Part shown: piece by piece, positions 25,269 through 33,485 of the stretch
Layout: every line of letters starts with the position of its first letter
Numbering within the stretch: position 1 is the first letter of the stretch
Assembly: GCA_028818755.1 (NCBI GenBank)
Contig: JAPPNF010000122.1
Coordinates: 1-42,785 of the forward strand
DNA: 42,785 bases
Origin: Deltaproteobacteria bacterium
GTDB taxonomy: Bacteria > Desulfobacterota > Binatia > UBA9968 > JAJDTQ01
Reading direction: 5' to 3'
Made by a program: the position numbers and the translations under genes
Notes under the pieces: model-generated
What the model saw: only the letters and a program-made list of their open reading frames with translations
What the model was told of the DNA's origin: nothing
Databases searched by the model: none

Positions 25269-25667
25269 TTACTGGTCCGCCCGGATCCGGCTCAATGGAC
25301 CCGCCCAGTCTAGAATGCGCTCATCGGCGGTCACGAGCTGGTGACCCTCCAGTGCCGTGGCGACGATCAAACGGTCAGCCGGGTCGGCATGGAAGTCAGC
25401 AAGACCAACGGCGCGGATAGCGATGGCTCCGTCGACGGGAACCTCAGCCATGCCCTGCTCAAGCTGCTTCCGGCGCCAACCGTCGACATCCTCCCGAAAT
25501 TGAATCCGTCCCTTGTCCTTGAGCAATGCTACTTCCCAGAAAGAAATCGCCGAGACGCCAACCTCATCGGACTGCCATGCGCGGTCGATCTCAAGCCGGG
25601 CCCTGGATCCCAGCCGGGCGTCTCCGAACCTCAACCACAAGAGGACGTGGGTATCCAGAAGGATCAC
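25269..25667 (-). CDS. type II toxin, PIN-domain ribonuclease (VapC-like)
   Basis: A 132-residue PIN-domain protein, the toxin of a type II toxin-antitoxin pair; PIN toxins cleave tRNA or other RNA using Mg2+. Acidic active-site residues are visible: Asp5 in ILLDTHVLLW, Glu in SFWEVALL, and the Asp pair in FHADPADRLIVATA and VTADERILDW. The start is GTG 25667, which overlaps the antitoxin stop (GTGA, 4 nt) with GGAG 9 nt upstream; a longer in-frame reading would overlap the antitoxin by 40 nt. Coupling puts toxin synthesis under antitoxin translation. Confidence 0.9.
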   Translation of the reverse strand: MILLDTHVLLWLRFGDARLGSRARLEIDRAWQSDEVGVSAISFWEVALLKDKGRIQFREDVDGWRRKQLEQGMAEVPVDGAIAIRAVGLADFHADPADRLIVATALEGHQLVTADERILDWAGPLSRIRADQ

Positions 25668-25927
25668 GAGTCGCCGCTCCAAATCCTGCCGGAATCGGCT
25701 TCCCACTCCATTTCCACGGGCTCGATGACGTCTCCGAGTATCTCGATGCTACCCCGGTCGATGCCGAACAGGCTCTTCGGTTTCTCGCGGTAGGGCACCA
25801 GCCGGGAGATCGGCCGGCCGTTCTTGGTGATGATGATCTGATCACCGCTGTCGGCCACGTGATCCATGAGCTTCAGACACTTCGCCTTGAACTCAGACGC
25901 CTTTATCGTCAGCGGCGCATCAGCCAT
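25664..25927 (-). CDS. type II antitoxin, Phd/YefM family
   Basis: An 87-residue antitoxin. The N-terminal half has the Phd/YefM DNA-binding fold (IKASEFKAKCLKLMDHVADSGDQI, then ITKNGRPISRLVPY). The acidic C-terminal half (EILGDVIEPVEMEWEADSG) would wrap around the PIN toxin. The start at ATG 25927 gives the usual family N-terminus. Two palindromic sites lie in its own promoter, consistent with autoregulation. Confidence 0.9.
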   Translation of the reverse strand: MADAPLTIKASEFKAKCLKLMDHVADSGDQIIITKNGRPISRLVPYREKPKSLFGIDRGSIEILGDVIEPVEMEWEADSGRIWSGDS

Positions 25928-25947
25928 ATTCCAGTCCGCCTTTCTTG

Positions 25948-25987
25948 AGTTGTTCAACTACTGTACCATGGTCACGACCATGGTCAA
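25948..25987 (-). promoter_or_regulatory. promoter and paired palindromic operator of the toxin-antitoxin operon
   Basis: On the minus strand TTGACC (25987-25982), a 16-nt spacer and TACAGT (25965-25960) form a promoter about 33 nt before the antitoxin ATG. The perfect palindrome ACCATGGT occurs twice, at 25965-25972 and 25977-25984, with centres 12 bp apart and therefore on nearly the same DNA face, overlapping both promoter boxes. A third palindrome, AGTTG-TT-CAACT (25948-25959), lies at the expected transcription start. This is the layout expected for Phd-type autorepression. Confidence 0.65.
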
Positions 25988-26013
25988 GCAAGGCGGAGGA
26001 CGCCAGGGCGCGA

Positions 26014-27099
26014 TTACCCGCCCTTGATCCGGCTCCACAATGCCGCCATGAAACGCTCCACCTCGGCCGGATAGGGTTGGGTCACGTAGAGCTTCTCTCT
26101 TACGGACGCCGGCGGATAGATGCCGGGATCCGCCAGCAGCTCCGGGTTCAAATGGGCGGTCGCCGCCGCGTTGCCGTTGGCGAAGAACACGTGGTTGGAA
26201 GCCTTCGCGATCACCTCCGGCCGCATGAGGTAGTCGATGAAGCGGTGGGCGTTGTCGGGATGGGGCGCGTCGGCCGGGATCGCCATCATGTCGAACCACA
26301 TCTGGGCGCCCTCGTCCGGTATCGCGTAGACAATCCCGGTGTCGTTTCCGGCTTCGCGCGCGCGTTGGCGCGCCTGCAGCATGTCGCCGGACCATCCCAT
26401 GGCCAGGCAGACCTCCCCGCTGGCGAGCTTGTCGATCTGGGCCGCGTTGTGGAAGCCGCCGACGTGCGGCCGGATCGCCCTCAGCACCGGTTCCGTCCTC
26501 GCTATAACGTCCATATCGTGGCTCGCGGGATCCAGTCCGAGAAAGTTCAGGACGGCCGGGATCACCTCTTCCGCCTCGTCGAGCAGGATCACGCCGCAAT
26601 CGGCGAACTTCGAGACCACGGCGGGGTCGAACAGCATGCGCCACGAGCCCGTGGGCGCGCCCGCGTGGCGCGCCGCGACCTTCGCGCGGTTGAAGCCGAT
26701 GCCCGTGGTCCCCCACATGTAGGTCACCGCATAGCGGTTTCCCGGGTCCCATTGCCGCACCCGCGCGGCGATGGTCCCGTCCATGTGGCGCAGGTTCGAG
26801 AGTCGGCTCTTGTCCAGCGGCTGGAACAGGCCAGCTTGTATCTGGCGCGCCAGGAAGGCGCCGGTCGGCACCACGACGTCGTAGCCGGCGTTCCCGGCCA
26901 GCAACCTGGCTTCAAGGGTCCGGTTGGAATCAAAGACGTCGTAGACGACCTTGATGTCGGTTTCCGCCTCGAAATCGACGAGGATCTGCTCGTCGATATA
27001 GTCGGTCCAGTTGTAGACGTGGACCCTCTTGTCCTCGGCCAAGCTGCCGGTCACGGCCAGAAGCACCGCCGCCGCCGTCAGCGTGATACGATTCATCAT
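26014..27099 (-). CDS. PotF-like polyamine ABC transporter substrate-binding protein
   Basis: A 361-residue periplasmic binding protein. Residues 1-20 form a signal peptide (ITLTAAAVLLAVTGSLA). The mature part closely resembles PotF, the putrescine-binding protein: VHVYNWTDYIDEQIL, DIKVVYDVFDSNRTLEARLLAG, YMWGTTGIGFN, GEVCLAMGWSGDM, AMW-type MWFDMMAIPADAPHP, NHVFFANGNAAAT and DPGIYPPASVREKLY. The start at ATG 27099 follows GGAGG by 5 nt. No permease or ATPase gene is adjacent, so it is either an orphan or supplies a transporter encoded elsewhere. It is divergent from hpnC. Confidence 0.9.
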   Translation of the reverse strand: MMNRITLTAAAVLLAVTGSLAEDKRVHVYNWTDYIDEQILVDFEAETDIKVVYDVFDSNRTLEARLLAGNAGYDVVVPTGAFLARQIQAGLFQPLDKSRLSNLRHMDGTIAARVRQWDPGNRYAVTYMWGTTGIGFNRAKVAARHAGAPTGSWRMLFDPAVVSKFADCGVILLDEAEEVIPAVLNFLGLDPASHDMDVIARTEPVLRAIRPHVGGFHNAAQIDKLASGEVCLAMGWSGDMLQARQRAREAGNDTGIVYAIPDEGAQMWFDMMAIPADAPHPDNAHRFIDYLMRPEVIAKASNHVFFANGNAAATAHLNPELLADPGIYPPASVREKLYVTQPYPAEVERFMAALWSRIKGG

Positions 27100-27274
27100 C
27101 TCGGCCTCCGTGCCAGTGTCCTGTCTGGTTAACCGCACCCATATCACGGAATTTGGTTTTGGCGCTGGCGCCGCCGCGAACCGCCGTATGGCGGCGAACG
27201 GCGCATTCGTGATAGCCTGAATGCAACACGCCAACACCGGCGTATCACCGGTGCACACGTCCTTTGAGTACCCG

Positions 27275-28156
27275 ATGGCCGAGTCAGTCGCCATAGAGAC
27301 GCCGTCCGGCAAGGCCGCGGCGGACGAGAACTTCCCCGTCGGCTCCTGGCTCTTGCCGGCGCGCCTGCGGCCGCATATCGCGACCTTCTACGCCTATGCC
27401 CGGGCCATCGACGACATTGCCGACAACCCCAACCTGGAGCCGGCCGACAAGATCGCCCGCCTGGACGGGTTCGCCGGGGCGGTGAGCGGCCTGGATACCG
27501 CCGACCCCGCCTTCCGCAAGGCCCACGAGATCCGCCGCAGCCTGTTCGAGACCGGGGTTCCGCACCGGCACTGCGTGGACCTTACCCGGGCCTTCAAGCA
27601 GGACGCGGTCAAGCTGCGGTACGACGACTGGGACGACCTGATGGGTTACTGCAACCTGTCGGCGGCTCCGGTGGGGCGCTATCTGGTGGACCTTCACGGC
27701 GAGTCGGCGACGGCCTACCCGGCGTCCGATGCCCTTTGCAACGCGCTGCAGGTGCTGAACCACCTGCAGGACTGCGGCGACGACTACCGGGATCTGAACC
27801 GCGTCTACCTGCCGCGGGACTGGATGGCCGCCGCCGGCGCCGGTGTCGAGGCCCTCGGCGAGAACCGCTCCACGCCCGCGCTGCGGCGGGTGCTGGACCT
27901 GTGCCTGGACGCGACCGACGGCCTGCTGCGGCAAGCCGGCGGTCTGCCCGGGCAACTACGCAACTTCCGGTTCGCCATGGAAGCGGCCGTCATCGTCGCC
28001 GTCGCCCACAAGCTCAGCGCGGAGCTGCGCCGGCGCGACCCCCTGGCCGAACGCGTCGTGCTCGGCAAGGCGCAGTTCGCCGCCTGCGCGGCGCGCGGCA
28101 TCGGCCGTGTCCTGTTCCGCCGGCGCCGTCGAGGTCTGTCCGATGGCGCCGAATAG
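27275..28156 (+). CDS. hpnC: squalene synthase HpnC (hydroxysqualene synthase)
   Basis: A 293-residue trans-isoprenyl-diphosphate-synthase-fold protein. The first Asp-rich motif is AIDDIADN (Asp46, Asp47, Asp50) and the second is LQDCGDDYRDLNRVYLP (about 165-180). In the HpnCDE route HpnD makes presqualene diphosphate, HpnC converts it to hydroxysqualene and HpnE reduces that to squalene. The N-terminal IETPSGKAAADENFPVGSWLLP is typical of HpnC. ATG 27275 gives the usual N-terminus with a weak GAG upstream; ATG 27221 in frame would add 18 residues. Its 3' end overlaps hpnD by 14 nt. Confidence 0.92.
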   Translation: MAESVAIETPSGKAAADENFPVGSWLLPARLRPHIATFYAYARAIDDIADNPNLEPADKIARLDGFAGAVSGLDTADPAFRKAHEIRRSLFETGVPHRHCVDLTRAFKQDAVKLRYDDWDDLMGYCNLSAAPVGRYLVDLHGESATAYPASDALCNALQVLNHLQDCGDDYRDLNRVYLPRDWMAAAGAGVEALGENRSTPALRRVLDLCLDATDGLLRQAGGLPGQLRNFRFAMEAAVIVAVAHKLSAELRRRDPLAERVVLGKAQFAACAARGIGRVLFRRRRRGLSDGAE

Positions 28157-29018
28157 CGGCGCGCCGTCCCCCGGGCGCGACGCCGTCGAGCCGTGGGCCC
28201 ATGTGCGGCGCGTGGTGGCGCAGTCCGGTACGTCGTTCCTCTGGGGCATGAAGGTGCTGCCGGCCGAACGGAGACGCGCCATGTATGCCATCTACGCCTT
28301 TTGCCGGGAGGTGGACGACATCGCCGACGAACCCGGTGAGACCGCCCAGAAGAAACAGGGACTAGCGGCTTGGCGCGAGGAGATCGCGCGCCTCTACGCG
28401 GGCGAGCCCCAGTGGCCCACCACCCGGGCGCTGCTGCAACCGGTGCAACGCTTCGAGCTGCCGCGCGAGGAGTTCCTCGCCGTCATCGACGGCGTGGAGA
28501 TCGACGCCGCGCCCGCGGTAAGGATGCAGACGCTGGACGACCTTTTGCGGTATTGCCGCAAGGTGGCCGGCGCGGTGGGCATGCTGTCCATCCACGCATT
28601 CGGGGTGCCCCGGGACCCCGGCTACCAGATCGCCGAGGCCCTCGGCAACGCGGTGCAACTCACCAACATCTTGCGCGACGTCAAGGAGGACGCGGCCATC
28701 GAGCGCCTCTACGTGCCCCTCGAGGTCGTGCGACGGCACGGCGTGGAGGAGAGCTCCCTGAGCGCCGTGTTCAGCCATCCCGGCTTTGCCGCGGCGTGCG
28801 CGGAACTGGCGGAGTTGGCTCGGGACCACTACGCCCGGACCGACCGGCTGCTGGCCCAACTCGGATGGCGCCAGATGCGGCCCATCGTGCTCATGATGGC
28901 GGTCTATCGAGAGACGCTCCGGCGCCTGGAGGAACGGGGCTGGACGCGCATCGACAGCCCTGTCCGGCTGACGCGCGCCCGCAAGCTGTGGGTCGCCCTG
29001 CGCCACGGGCTTCTCTAG
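28143..29018 (+). CDS. hpnD: presqualene diphosphate synthase HpnD
   Basis: A 291-residue homologue of HpnC and phytoene synthase that condenses two farnesyl diphosphates to presqualene diphosphate. Motifs are FLWGMKVLPAERRRAMYAIYAFCREVDDIADE with the first Asp-rich site, YCRKVAGAVGMLSIHAFG, and NAVQLTNILRDVKEDAAIERLYVPLE with the second. The start at ATG 28143 lies within hpnC and follows GAGG by 8 nt. Its stop overlaps the hpnE start by 1 nt. The tight overlaps show one operon. Confidence 0.94.
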   Translation: MAPNSGAPSPGRDAVEPWAHVRRVVAQSGTSFLWGMKVLPAERRRAMYAIYAFCREVDDIADEPGETAQKKQGLAAWREEIARLYAGEPQWPTTRALLQPVQRFELPREEFLAVIDGVEIDAAPAVRMQTLDDLLRYCRKVAGAVGMLSIHAFGVPRDPGYQIAEALGNAVQLTNILRDVKEDAAIERLYVPLEVVRRHGVEESSLSAVFSHPGFAAACAELAELARDHYARTDRLLAQLGWRQMRPIVLMMAVYRETLRRLEERGWTRIDSPVRLTRARKLWVALRHGLL

Positions 29019-30268
29019 TGTCGCGAACTCACGTCATCGGCGCGGGCCTGGCCGGCCTTTCCACCGCGGTATCCCTGGTACGAGCAGGCCACGCGGTCAC
29101 CCTCTACGAAGCGAGCGGCCAGGCGGGCGGGCGCTGCCGGTCCTATTTCGATGCCAGGCTCGATTGCGCCATCGATAACGGCAACCATCTGCTGCTGACC
29201 GGCAACCGGTCCACCATGCGCTACCTGACGGACATCGGCGCCGAAGACGGGCTGGTCGGACCGGCCTCGGCGTGCTTTCCGTTCCTCGACCTGCGGACCG
29301 GTGAACGGTGGCAGGTGCGACCCAACGCAGGCAGGCTGCCCTGGTGGATCCTCGACCCCCGCCGGCGCGTGCCCGGAACCCGGGCGCGGGACTACCTGTC
29401 GGGTCTCCGCTTCGCCGCGGCGGGCGGGGACAGCACCGTGACCGATTGCGTCGGCGACCACGGGTCGCTGTTCGAAAAGTTCTGGGAGCCGCTGGCGGTG
29501 GCGGCGCTGAACAGCCCGGTGCGAGCGGGCGCCGCGAGCCTCCTGTGGCCGGTGTTGCGCGAGACCTTCGCCAAGGGCGAGGCGGCCTGCCGGCCGAGGA
29601 TCGCCAGAACCGGCCTCTCCGGAACCTTCGTCGATCCCGCGCTAGTGTTTCTCCAGGGACACGGCGCCGCGGTCCGGTTCGGAACCCGCTTGCGCGAAGT
29701 CACCTACACGGCCGGCGCCGCGAGCCGTCTGGACTTCGGCGGAGAAACCACGGCATTGGCGGGCGGCGACAGCGTGGTGCTGGCGCTGCCGCCGGCGGCG
29801 ACGGCAACACTGGTGCCGGATCTCGCCGCGCCGGAGGAGAACCACGCCATCGTCAACGCCCACTTCCGATTGCCGGGACCCGCGGGCCTGCCGGATGACA
29901 CGCCGTTTCTCGGACTGATCGGCGGCACGGCGCAGTGGCTGTTCACGCGCGGCGAGGTGGCCTCCATCACCATCAGCGCCGCCGACCCCATGATCGACGA
30001 GGAGGCCGACGTGATCGCGCGGGAGACCTGGCGCGACGTCGCCCTCGCCCTGTGTCGTGATCCGAATCCCCTGCCGCCGTACCGCGTGGTCAAGGAGAAG
30101 CGTGCGACGTTCGCGCAGACCCCGTCGCAGGTCAGGCTCCGCCCCGGCACCCGAAGCGGTTTCGCCAACGTGTATCTGGCCGGCGACTGGATCGACACCG
30201 GGCTGCCCGCCACCATCGAAAGCGCCGTGCGGTCGGGCCACATGGCCGCGCGCGCCATCGTCGGGTGA
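29018..30268 (+). CDS. hpnE: hydroxysqualene dehydroxylase HpnE
   Basis: A 416-residue FAD-dependent enzyme of the phytoene-desaturase-like family that removes the hydroxyl of hydroxysqualene to give squalene. The dinucleotide-binding motif VIGAGLAGLSTAVSL begins at residue 5, ending with Glu in LYEASGQAGGRCRS. Near the C-terminus NVYLAGDWIDTGLPATIESAVRSG is the usual FAD-contact segment. Translation starts at GTG 29018, in TAGTG shared with the hpnD stop; the open frame upstream is shadow sequence. It is the last gene of hpnCDE; no squalene-hopene cyclase is in the window, so the final product is not shown here. Confidence 0.93.
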   Translation: MSRTHVIGAGLAGLSTAVSLVRAGHAVTLYEASGQAGGRCRSYFDARLDCAIDNGNHLLLTGNRSTMRYLTDIGAEDGLVGPASACFPFLDLRTGERWQVRPNAGRLPWWILDPRRRVPGTRARDYLSGLRFAAAGGDSTVTDCVGDHGSLFEKFWEPLAVAALNSPVRAGAASLLWPVLRETFAKGEAACRPRIARTGLSGTFVDPALVFLQGHGAAVRFGTRLREVTYTAGAASRLDFGGETTALAGGDSVVLALPPAATATLVPDLAAPEENHAIVNAHFRLPGPAGLPDDTPFLGLIGGTAQWLFTRGEVASITISAADPMIDEEADVIARETWRDVALALCRDPNPLPPYRVVKEKRATFAQTPSQVRLRPGTRSGFANVYLAGDWIDTGLPATIESAVRSGHMAARAIVG

Positions 30269-30340
30269 CCCTCACCCCGACCCTCTCCCAGAGGGAGAGG
30301 GAGAAGAACTGCCTGGACCCTCTCGCAGAGGGAGAAGGAC
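30269..30340. repeat. palindromic repeat, family A copy 3
   Basis: A full unit (CCCTCACCCCGACCCTCTCC and its GGGAGAGGG arm, 30270-30302) begins right after the hpnE stop and is followed by a partly degraded second unit (GACCCTCTCGCAGAGGGAGA, 30316-30340). The 174-bp gap to ispH has no other feature. It may end or weaken read-through from hpnCDE into ispH. Confidence 0.8.
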
Positions 30341-30442
30341 TGCCCGGACCGCGCCAGGGGGGACGAATCGTTGACCCTCCGGGGTTACTGCTGCATAGTA
30401 AATTTGCCGGAGGGCCTGTACGGCGGGATCGGAGGAATTCCT

Positions 30443-31399
30443 GTGGCAAAGCGACCCTTGCGAGTCATCCTGGCGCAACCGAGAGGATTCTGCGCCGGCG
30501 TGGTCAGGGCGGTGGACATCGTCGAGCGCGCGCTTGAGATCTACGGCGCACCCGTCTACGTGCGGCACGAGATCGTCCACAACAAGCATGTGGTCGACGG
30601 CCTACGGCAGAAGGGAGCGCGGTTCGTCGAGAAGGTCTCCGACATCCCCACCGGCGCGGTCACGGTGTTCAGCGCCCACGGCGTGTCCCGCAAGGTGGAA
30701 GACGCCGCCGACGACCGCGGCCTCCAGGTCATCGACGCCACCTGCCCGCTGGTGAGCAAGGTGCACGTCGAGGCGCAGCGCTATGCGCGGCAGGAATACG
30801 AGGTGGTGCTCATCGGCCACGCGGGCCATCCGGAAGTCGAGGGCACCATGGGACAGGTGCCGGGCACGGTGCACTTGGTGTCCAACGTGGACGACGTCGC
30901 GAGGCTGGAGGTCGCCGACCCGGCGAAACTGTCCTACGTGACGCAGACCACCCTCAGCGTCGACGACACGCGCGAGATCATCGCCGCTCTGAAGTCCCGT
31001 TTCCCCGAGATCCGCGGCCCGGACGTGAAGGATATCTGTTACGCGACCCAGAACCGGCAGACCGCGGTACGGCTATTGGCGGCCAAGTCGGACGTGATCC
31101 TGGTCATCGGCGCCGACTACAGCTCCAACTCCAACCGCCTTCGCGAGATCGGCGACGAGGCCGGCACCGCGAGCTACCTCATACCGGACGCCGGGAGTCT
31201 GGAGCCGGCCTGGTTGGAGGGCGCCGAATCCGTGGGTATCACGGCCGGCGCGTCCGCGCCCGAAGATCTCGTAGAGGGGCTCGTGGATCGCCTCCGCGAC
31301 ATGTTCGACGCCACCGTGACGAACCTCGACGGTATCGAGGAAAACGTCACCTTCAAGCTGCCGCGGGAGTTGACGGGCGCCGACGAACACGCCGTCTGA
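30443..31399 (+). CDS. ispH: 4-hydroxy-3-methylbut-2-enyl diphosphate reductase
   Basis: A 318-residue iron-sulfur enzyme for the last step of the MEP pathway, making IPP and DMAPP. The three cluster-binding cysteines are Cys17 (RGFCAGV), Cys101 (DATCPLV) and Cys199 (DICYAT). The catalytic Glu lies in [10 protein letters not shown] (about 131-133), and His residues in VRHEIVHN and FSAHGVS match substrate-binding positions. GTG 30443 is taken as start because GGAGG lies 7 nt upstream. It follows hpnCDE on the same strand and ends only 8 nt from the stop of the convergent barrel gene. Confidence 0.96.
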   Translation: MAKRPLRVILAQPRGFCAGVVRAVDIVERALEIYGAPVYVRHEIVHNKHVVDGLRQKGARFVEKVSDIPTGAVTVFSAHGVSRKVEDAADDRGLQVIDATCPLVSKVHVEAQRYARQEYEVVLIGHAGHPEVEGTMGQVPGTVHLVSNVDDVARLEVADPAKLSYVTQTTLSVDDTREIIAALKSRFPEIRGPDVKDICYATQNRQTAVRLLAAKSDVILVIGADYSSNSNRLREIGDEAGTASYLIPDAGSLEPAWLEGAESVGITAGASAPEDLVEGLVDRLRDMFDATVTNLDGIEENVTFKLPRELTGADEHAV

Positions 31400-31407
31400 C
31401 CAGGTTC

Positions 31408-32673
31408 CTAGAAATTATAGGTCGCGGTCGCCTCGATGAAGCTGTCGCGCCGGGTCTGGTAGTGGGTGAGATCCGCTTCGTCCACCGCCAGGATGAACAG
31501 GCCCTCCAGGTGCAGAGACCACTGGTCAGTCAGCCGGCGGTTGAACTCGACGACCAGGGAGCGTGTGGAGTGCTCGAGGTCCGCGAGCATGCTGACGACG
31601 AAATCGGTGCTCTGTACGTCGTTCAACGCCACGCGGACCCCGACGAAGGCGTCGTTGTCGAAGACGTTGGTGGCCTTGCTGCCCCGCCCGTCGTGGTTCC
31701 ATTCAGCGAGCAGACCGAGATCCACGTCCGATTCGAATATGCCGTTGAACGTGTACTCGCCGCCGACCACGAGTGCCGCGTAGTCCTGCTCCACGCCGAT
31801 CTGGTTGCCGGCGCCGGCGCGGTGAATGGCTTCGAGCTTCAGCAGCCACGACTCGATGGTTAACTGCGCGTCCACACCGAACTGACGGATCGGTTCGTAG
31901 TGCGGGACCAGCAGCAGCTCGCCCCTCTCGTTCAGTCTCGGCAGCTCACAGGCCAGACACGGCTCCCGGCTGGTGCCGTCGAACACGCTCACGCCCAGGT
32001 CCACGGGTCCGAAGCTGTGGCTGTATCGGGCGGCCATGTCCATGTGCCATTCCCCGGCCGCGCTCTCGTAGGAGACTCGCTCATCGTCCACCACGAAACC
32101 CGGACGCAGCCGCCCGGACCGTCCCGGGAACGTGCGCTCCCGGTGGTACGTCAAGGCGAAGAGCTCCAGCACGCCCCACTCCGCGGACCACGTGAGGTGA
32201 GCCATGGGCTGCCCGAGCTTGGCCTCTTCGTTGGGGTGCTCGATGAGGTCGGTCTGGTTGACGATATCCACCAGGTGCCGCGACTCCGCCACCCCCCAGA
32301 ACACCCGGTCGGCGCCGAGACGCAGCTCCCACTCGCCGTCGCCGACCTCGCCCAGCATCAGCAGATAGGCTTCGCGAACATCGAAATGGGTGCGGCGGCG
32401 ATCGCCGGCATCGTAGCGGAAGAACGGCGCCACCGTGAGGCTCCTGCCCTCGGCATCCTCGACGTAGAGGTTGGGCTCGACGACGAAGCCCCCGGCGTGG
32501 GAGCGCTGGCCGGGATAGGCGCCGTCCTGGTAGTACCAGCGGCCTTCGAGAGCCAAGCGCCCGGAGATCTCGTGATCGGCGACCTCGATCCCCGAGGCCG
32601 CGCCGGCCGTCAGGAACTGGCCCAGGACCAGACTGGCTGCAAGAAGGATGAGAGGACGGACCGCGCGCCTCAT
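31408..32673 (-). CDS. outer-membrane beta-barrel protein, part of an RND/LolA-like operon
   Basis: A 421-residue predicted outer-membrane barrel. The signal peptide is residues 1-26 (RPLILLAASLVLGQFLTAGAAS). The mature part is a long run of alternating polar and hydrophobic residues with many Trp, Tyr and Asp, ending in EATATYNF; a terminal Phe is the usual BAM recognition signal. No confident named family can be given, but the size and pattern recall DUF1302-like barrels that accompany RND/LolA-like operons. ATG 32673 overlaps the stop of the LolA-like gene (TGATG); a TTG one codon earlier is an alternative. It is the distal gene of the series starting with dxs. Confidence 0.8.
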   Translation of the reverse strand: MRRAVRPLILLAASLVLGQFLTAGAASGIEVADHEISGRLALEGRWYYQDGAYPGQRSHAGGFVVEPNLYVEDAEGRSLTVAPFFRYDAGDRRRTHFDVREAYLLMLGEVGDGEWELRLGADRVFWGVAESRHLVDIVNQTDLIEHPNEEAKLGQPMAHLTWSAEWGVLELFALTYHRERTFPGRSGRLRPGFVVDDERVSYESAAGEWHMDMAARYSHSFGPVDLGVSVFDGTSREPCLACELPRLNERGELLLVPHYEPIRQFGVDAQLTIESWLLKLEAIHRAGAGNQIGVEQDYAALVVGGEYTFNGIFESDVDLGLLAEWNHDGRGSKATNVFDNDAFVGVRVALNDVQSTDFVVSMLADLEHSTRSLVVEFNRRLTDQWSLHLEGLFILAVDEADLTHYQTRRDSFIEATATYNF

Positions 32674-33485
32674 CAACGTGCCCGCTTCAGGCCGGTCCGG
32701 GTGAAGTCCCTCTCATTGAGCTTGGTCCGGTACTTGTAATCCGTGGCGCTCAGCACCGTGCTCTTCCCCGTCAGGTGATTGACCATGGTCAACTCACCCG
32801 CCTGCCAGTAACGGTCCAGGTGCTTCTCGTACTTGGCCAGAGTAAGGGTCTTGAGATGGGCGTTCTTGCGATCGTAGTACTCCACCTTCCGGACCCGGAG
32901 CTCGTCCCTGTCCTGCCACACCACCTGGCGGCGATAAGCCGATCTCTTGGCCAGCGGGAAGCGTTCGACCACCGTGCACGTGGAGTCGCCGCAAGGCTCG
33001 TCGCGCAGGTACTTGTAGGTGAACCTCTCCACTTCCGAGCTGCCCATGTCCTCGTACGAGAACTCGCTGCCCATGAAGGAGCCGGAACGGTTCGATGAGC
33101 TGATACGCTTGACCCGCTTGAGCGCGGGCAGATAGAGCCACTGGTCGTCCGCCTTGTCCTTGTGGGCATGGATGAGGAAAGCCGTCCCCTTGACGTCCCG
33201 CGGCTCGTCGAACACGAACAGGCTCTTGTCGCCGTCTCCGGGCGCCTCCAGGACCTTGATGCGGACCTGACGCTTGCTTTCCTGCCCCTGCTTGTTGCGC
33301 AGCACCATGGTCTGGCTTGCCGTGAAGTTGCCGAAACCCTTCCCGCGCTCGCGGGCTTCGCGGGCGATCCTCAACCCCTTTTCCTCCGGCGTCTCGGAGC
33401 GCGCGGGCGGCGGCCAGCCCAGGGAAGCGACCAGCGCGAGGCAAGAGCAGATCAGTGCCAATCGAACGGTCAGGGTGTGAATCAT
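32673..33485 (-). CDS. LolA-fold periplasmic protein (outer membrane lipoprotein-sorting family)
   Basis: A 270-residue exported protein with a signal peptide of about 30 residues (LALICSCLALVASLGW, cleavage near ARSETP). The remainder matches the 'outer membrane lipoprotein-sorting protein' family, an open beta-barrel that carries lipid: FTASQTMVLRNKQG, KSLFVFDEPRDVKGTAFLIHAH, QWLYLPALKRVKRISS, GSFMGSEFSYEDMGS and a final ATDYKYRTKLNERDFTRTGL. Such proteins are commonly encoded beside MMPL/RND permeases. ATG 33485 overlaps the MMPL stop (ATGA), and its own stop overlaps the barrel gene. It probably carries a hydrophobic cargo between the permease and the outer membrane. Confidence 0.88.
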   Translation of the reverse strand: MIHTLTVRLALICSCLALVASLGWPPPARSETPEEKGLRIAREARERGKGFGNFTASQTMVLRNKQGQESKRQVRIKVLEAPGDGDKSLFVFDEPRDVKGTAFLIHAHKDKADDQWLYLPALKRVKRISSSNRSGSFMGSEFSYEDMGSSEVERFTYKYLRDEPCGDSTCTVVERFPLAKRSAYRRQVVWQDRDELRVRKVEYYDRKNAHLKTLTLAKYEKHLDRYWQAGELTMVNHLTGKSTVLSATDYKYRTKLNERDFTRTGLKRAR

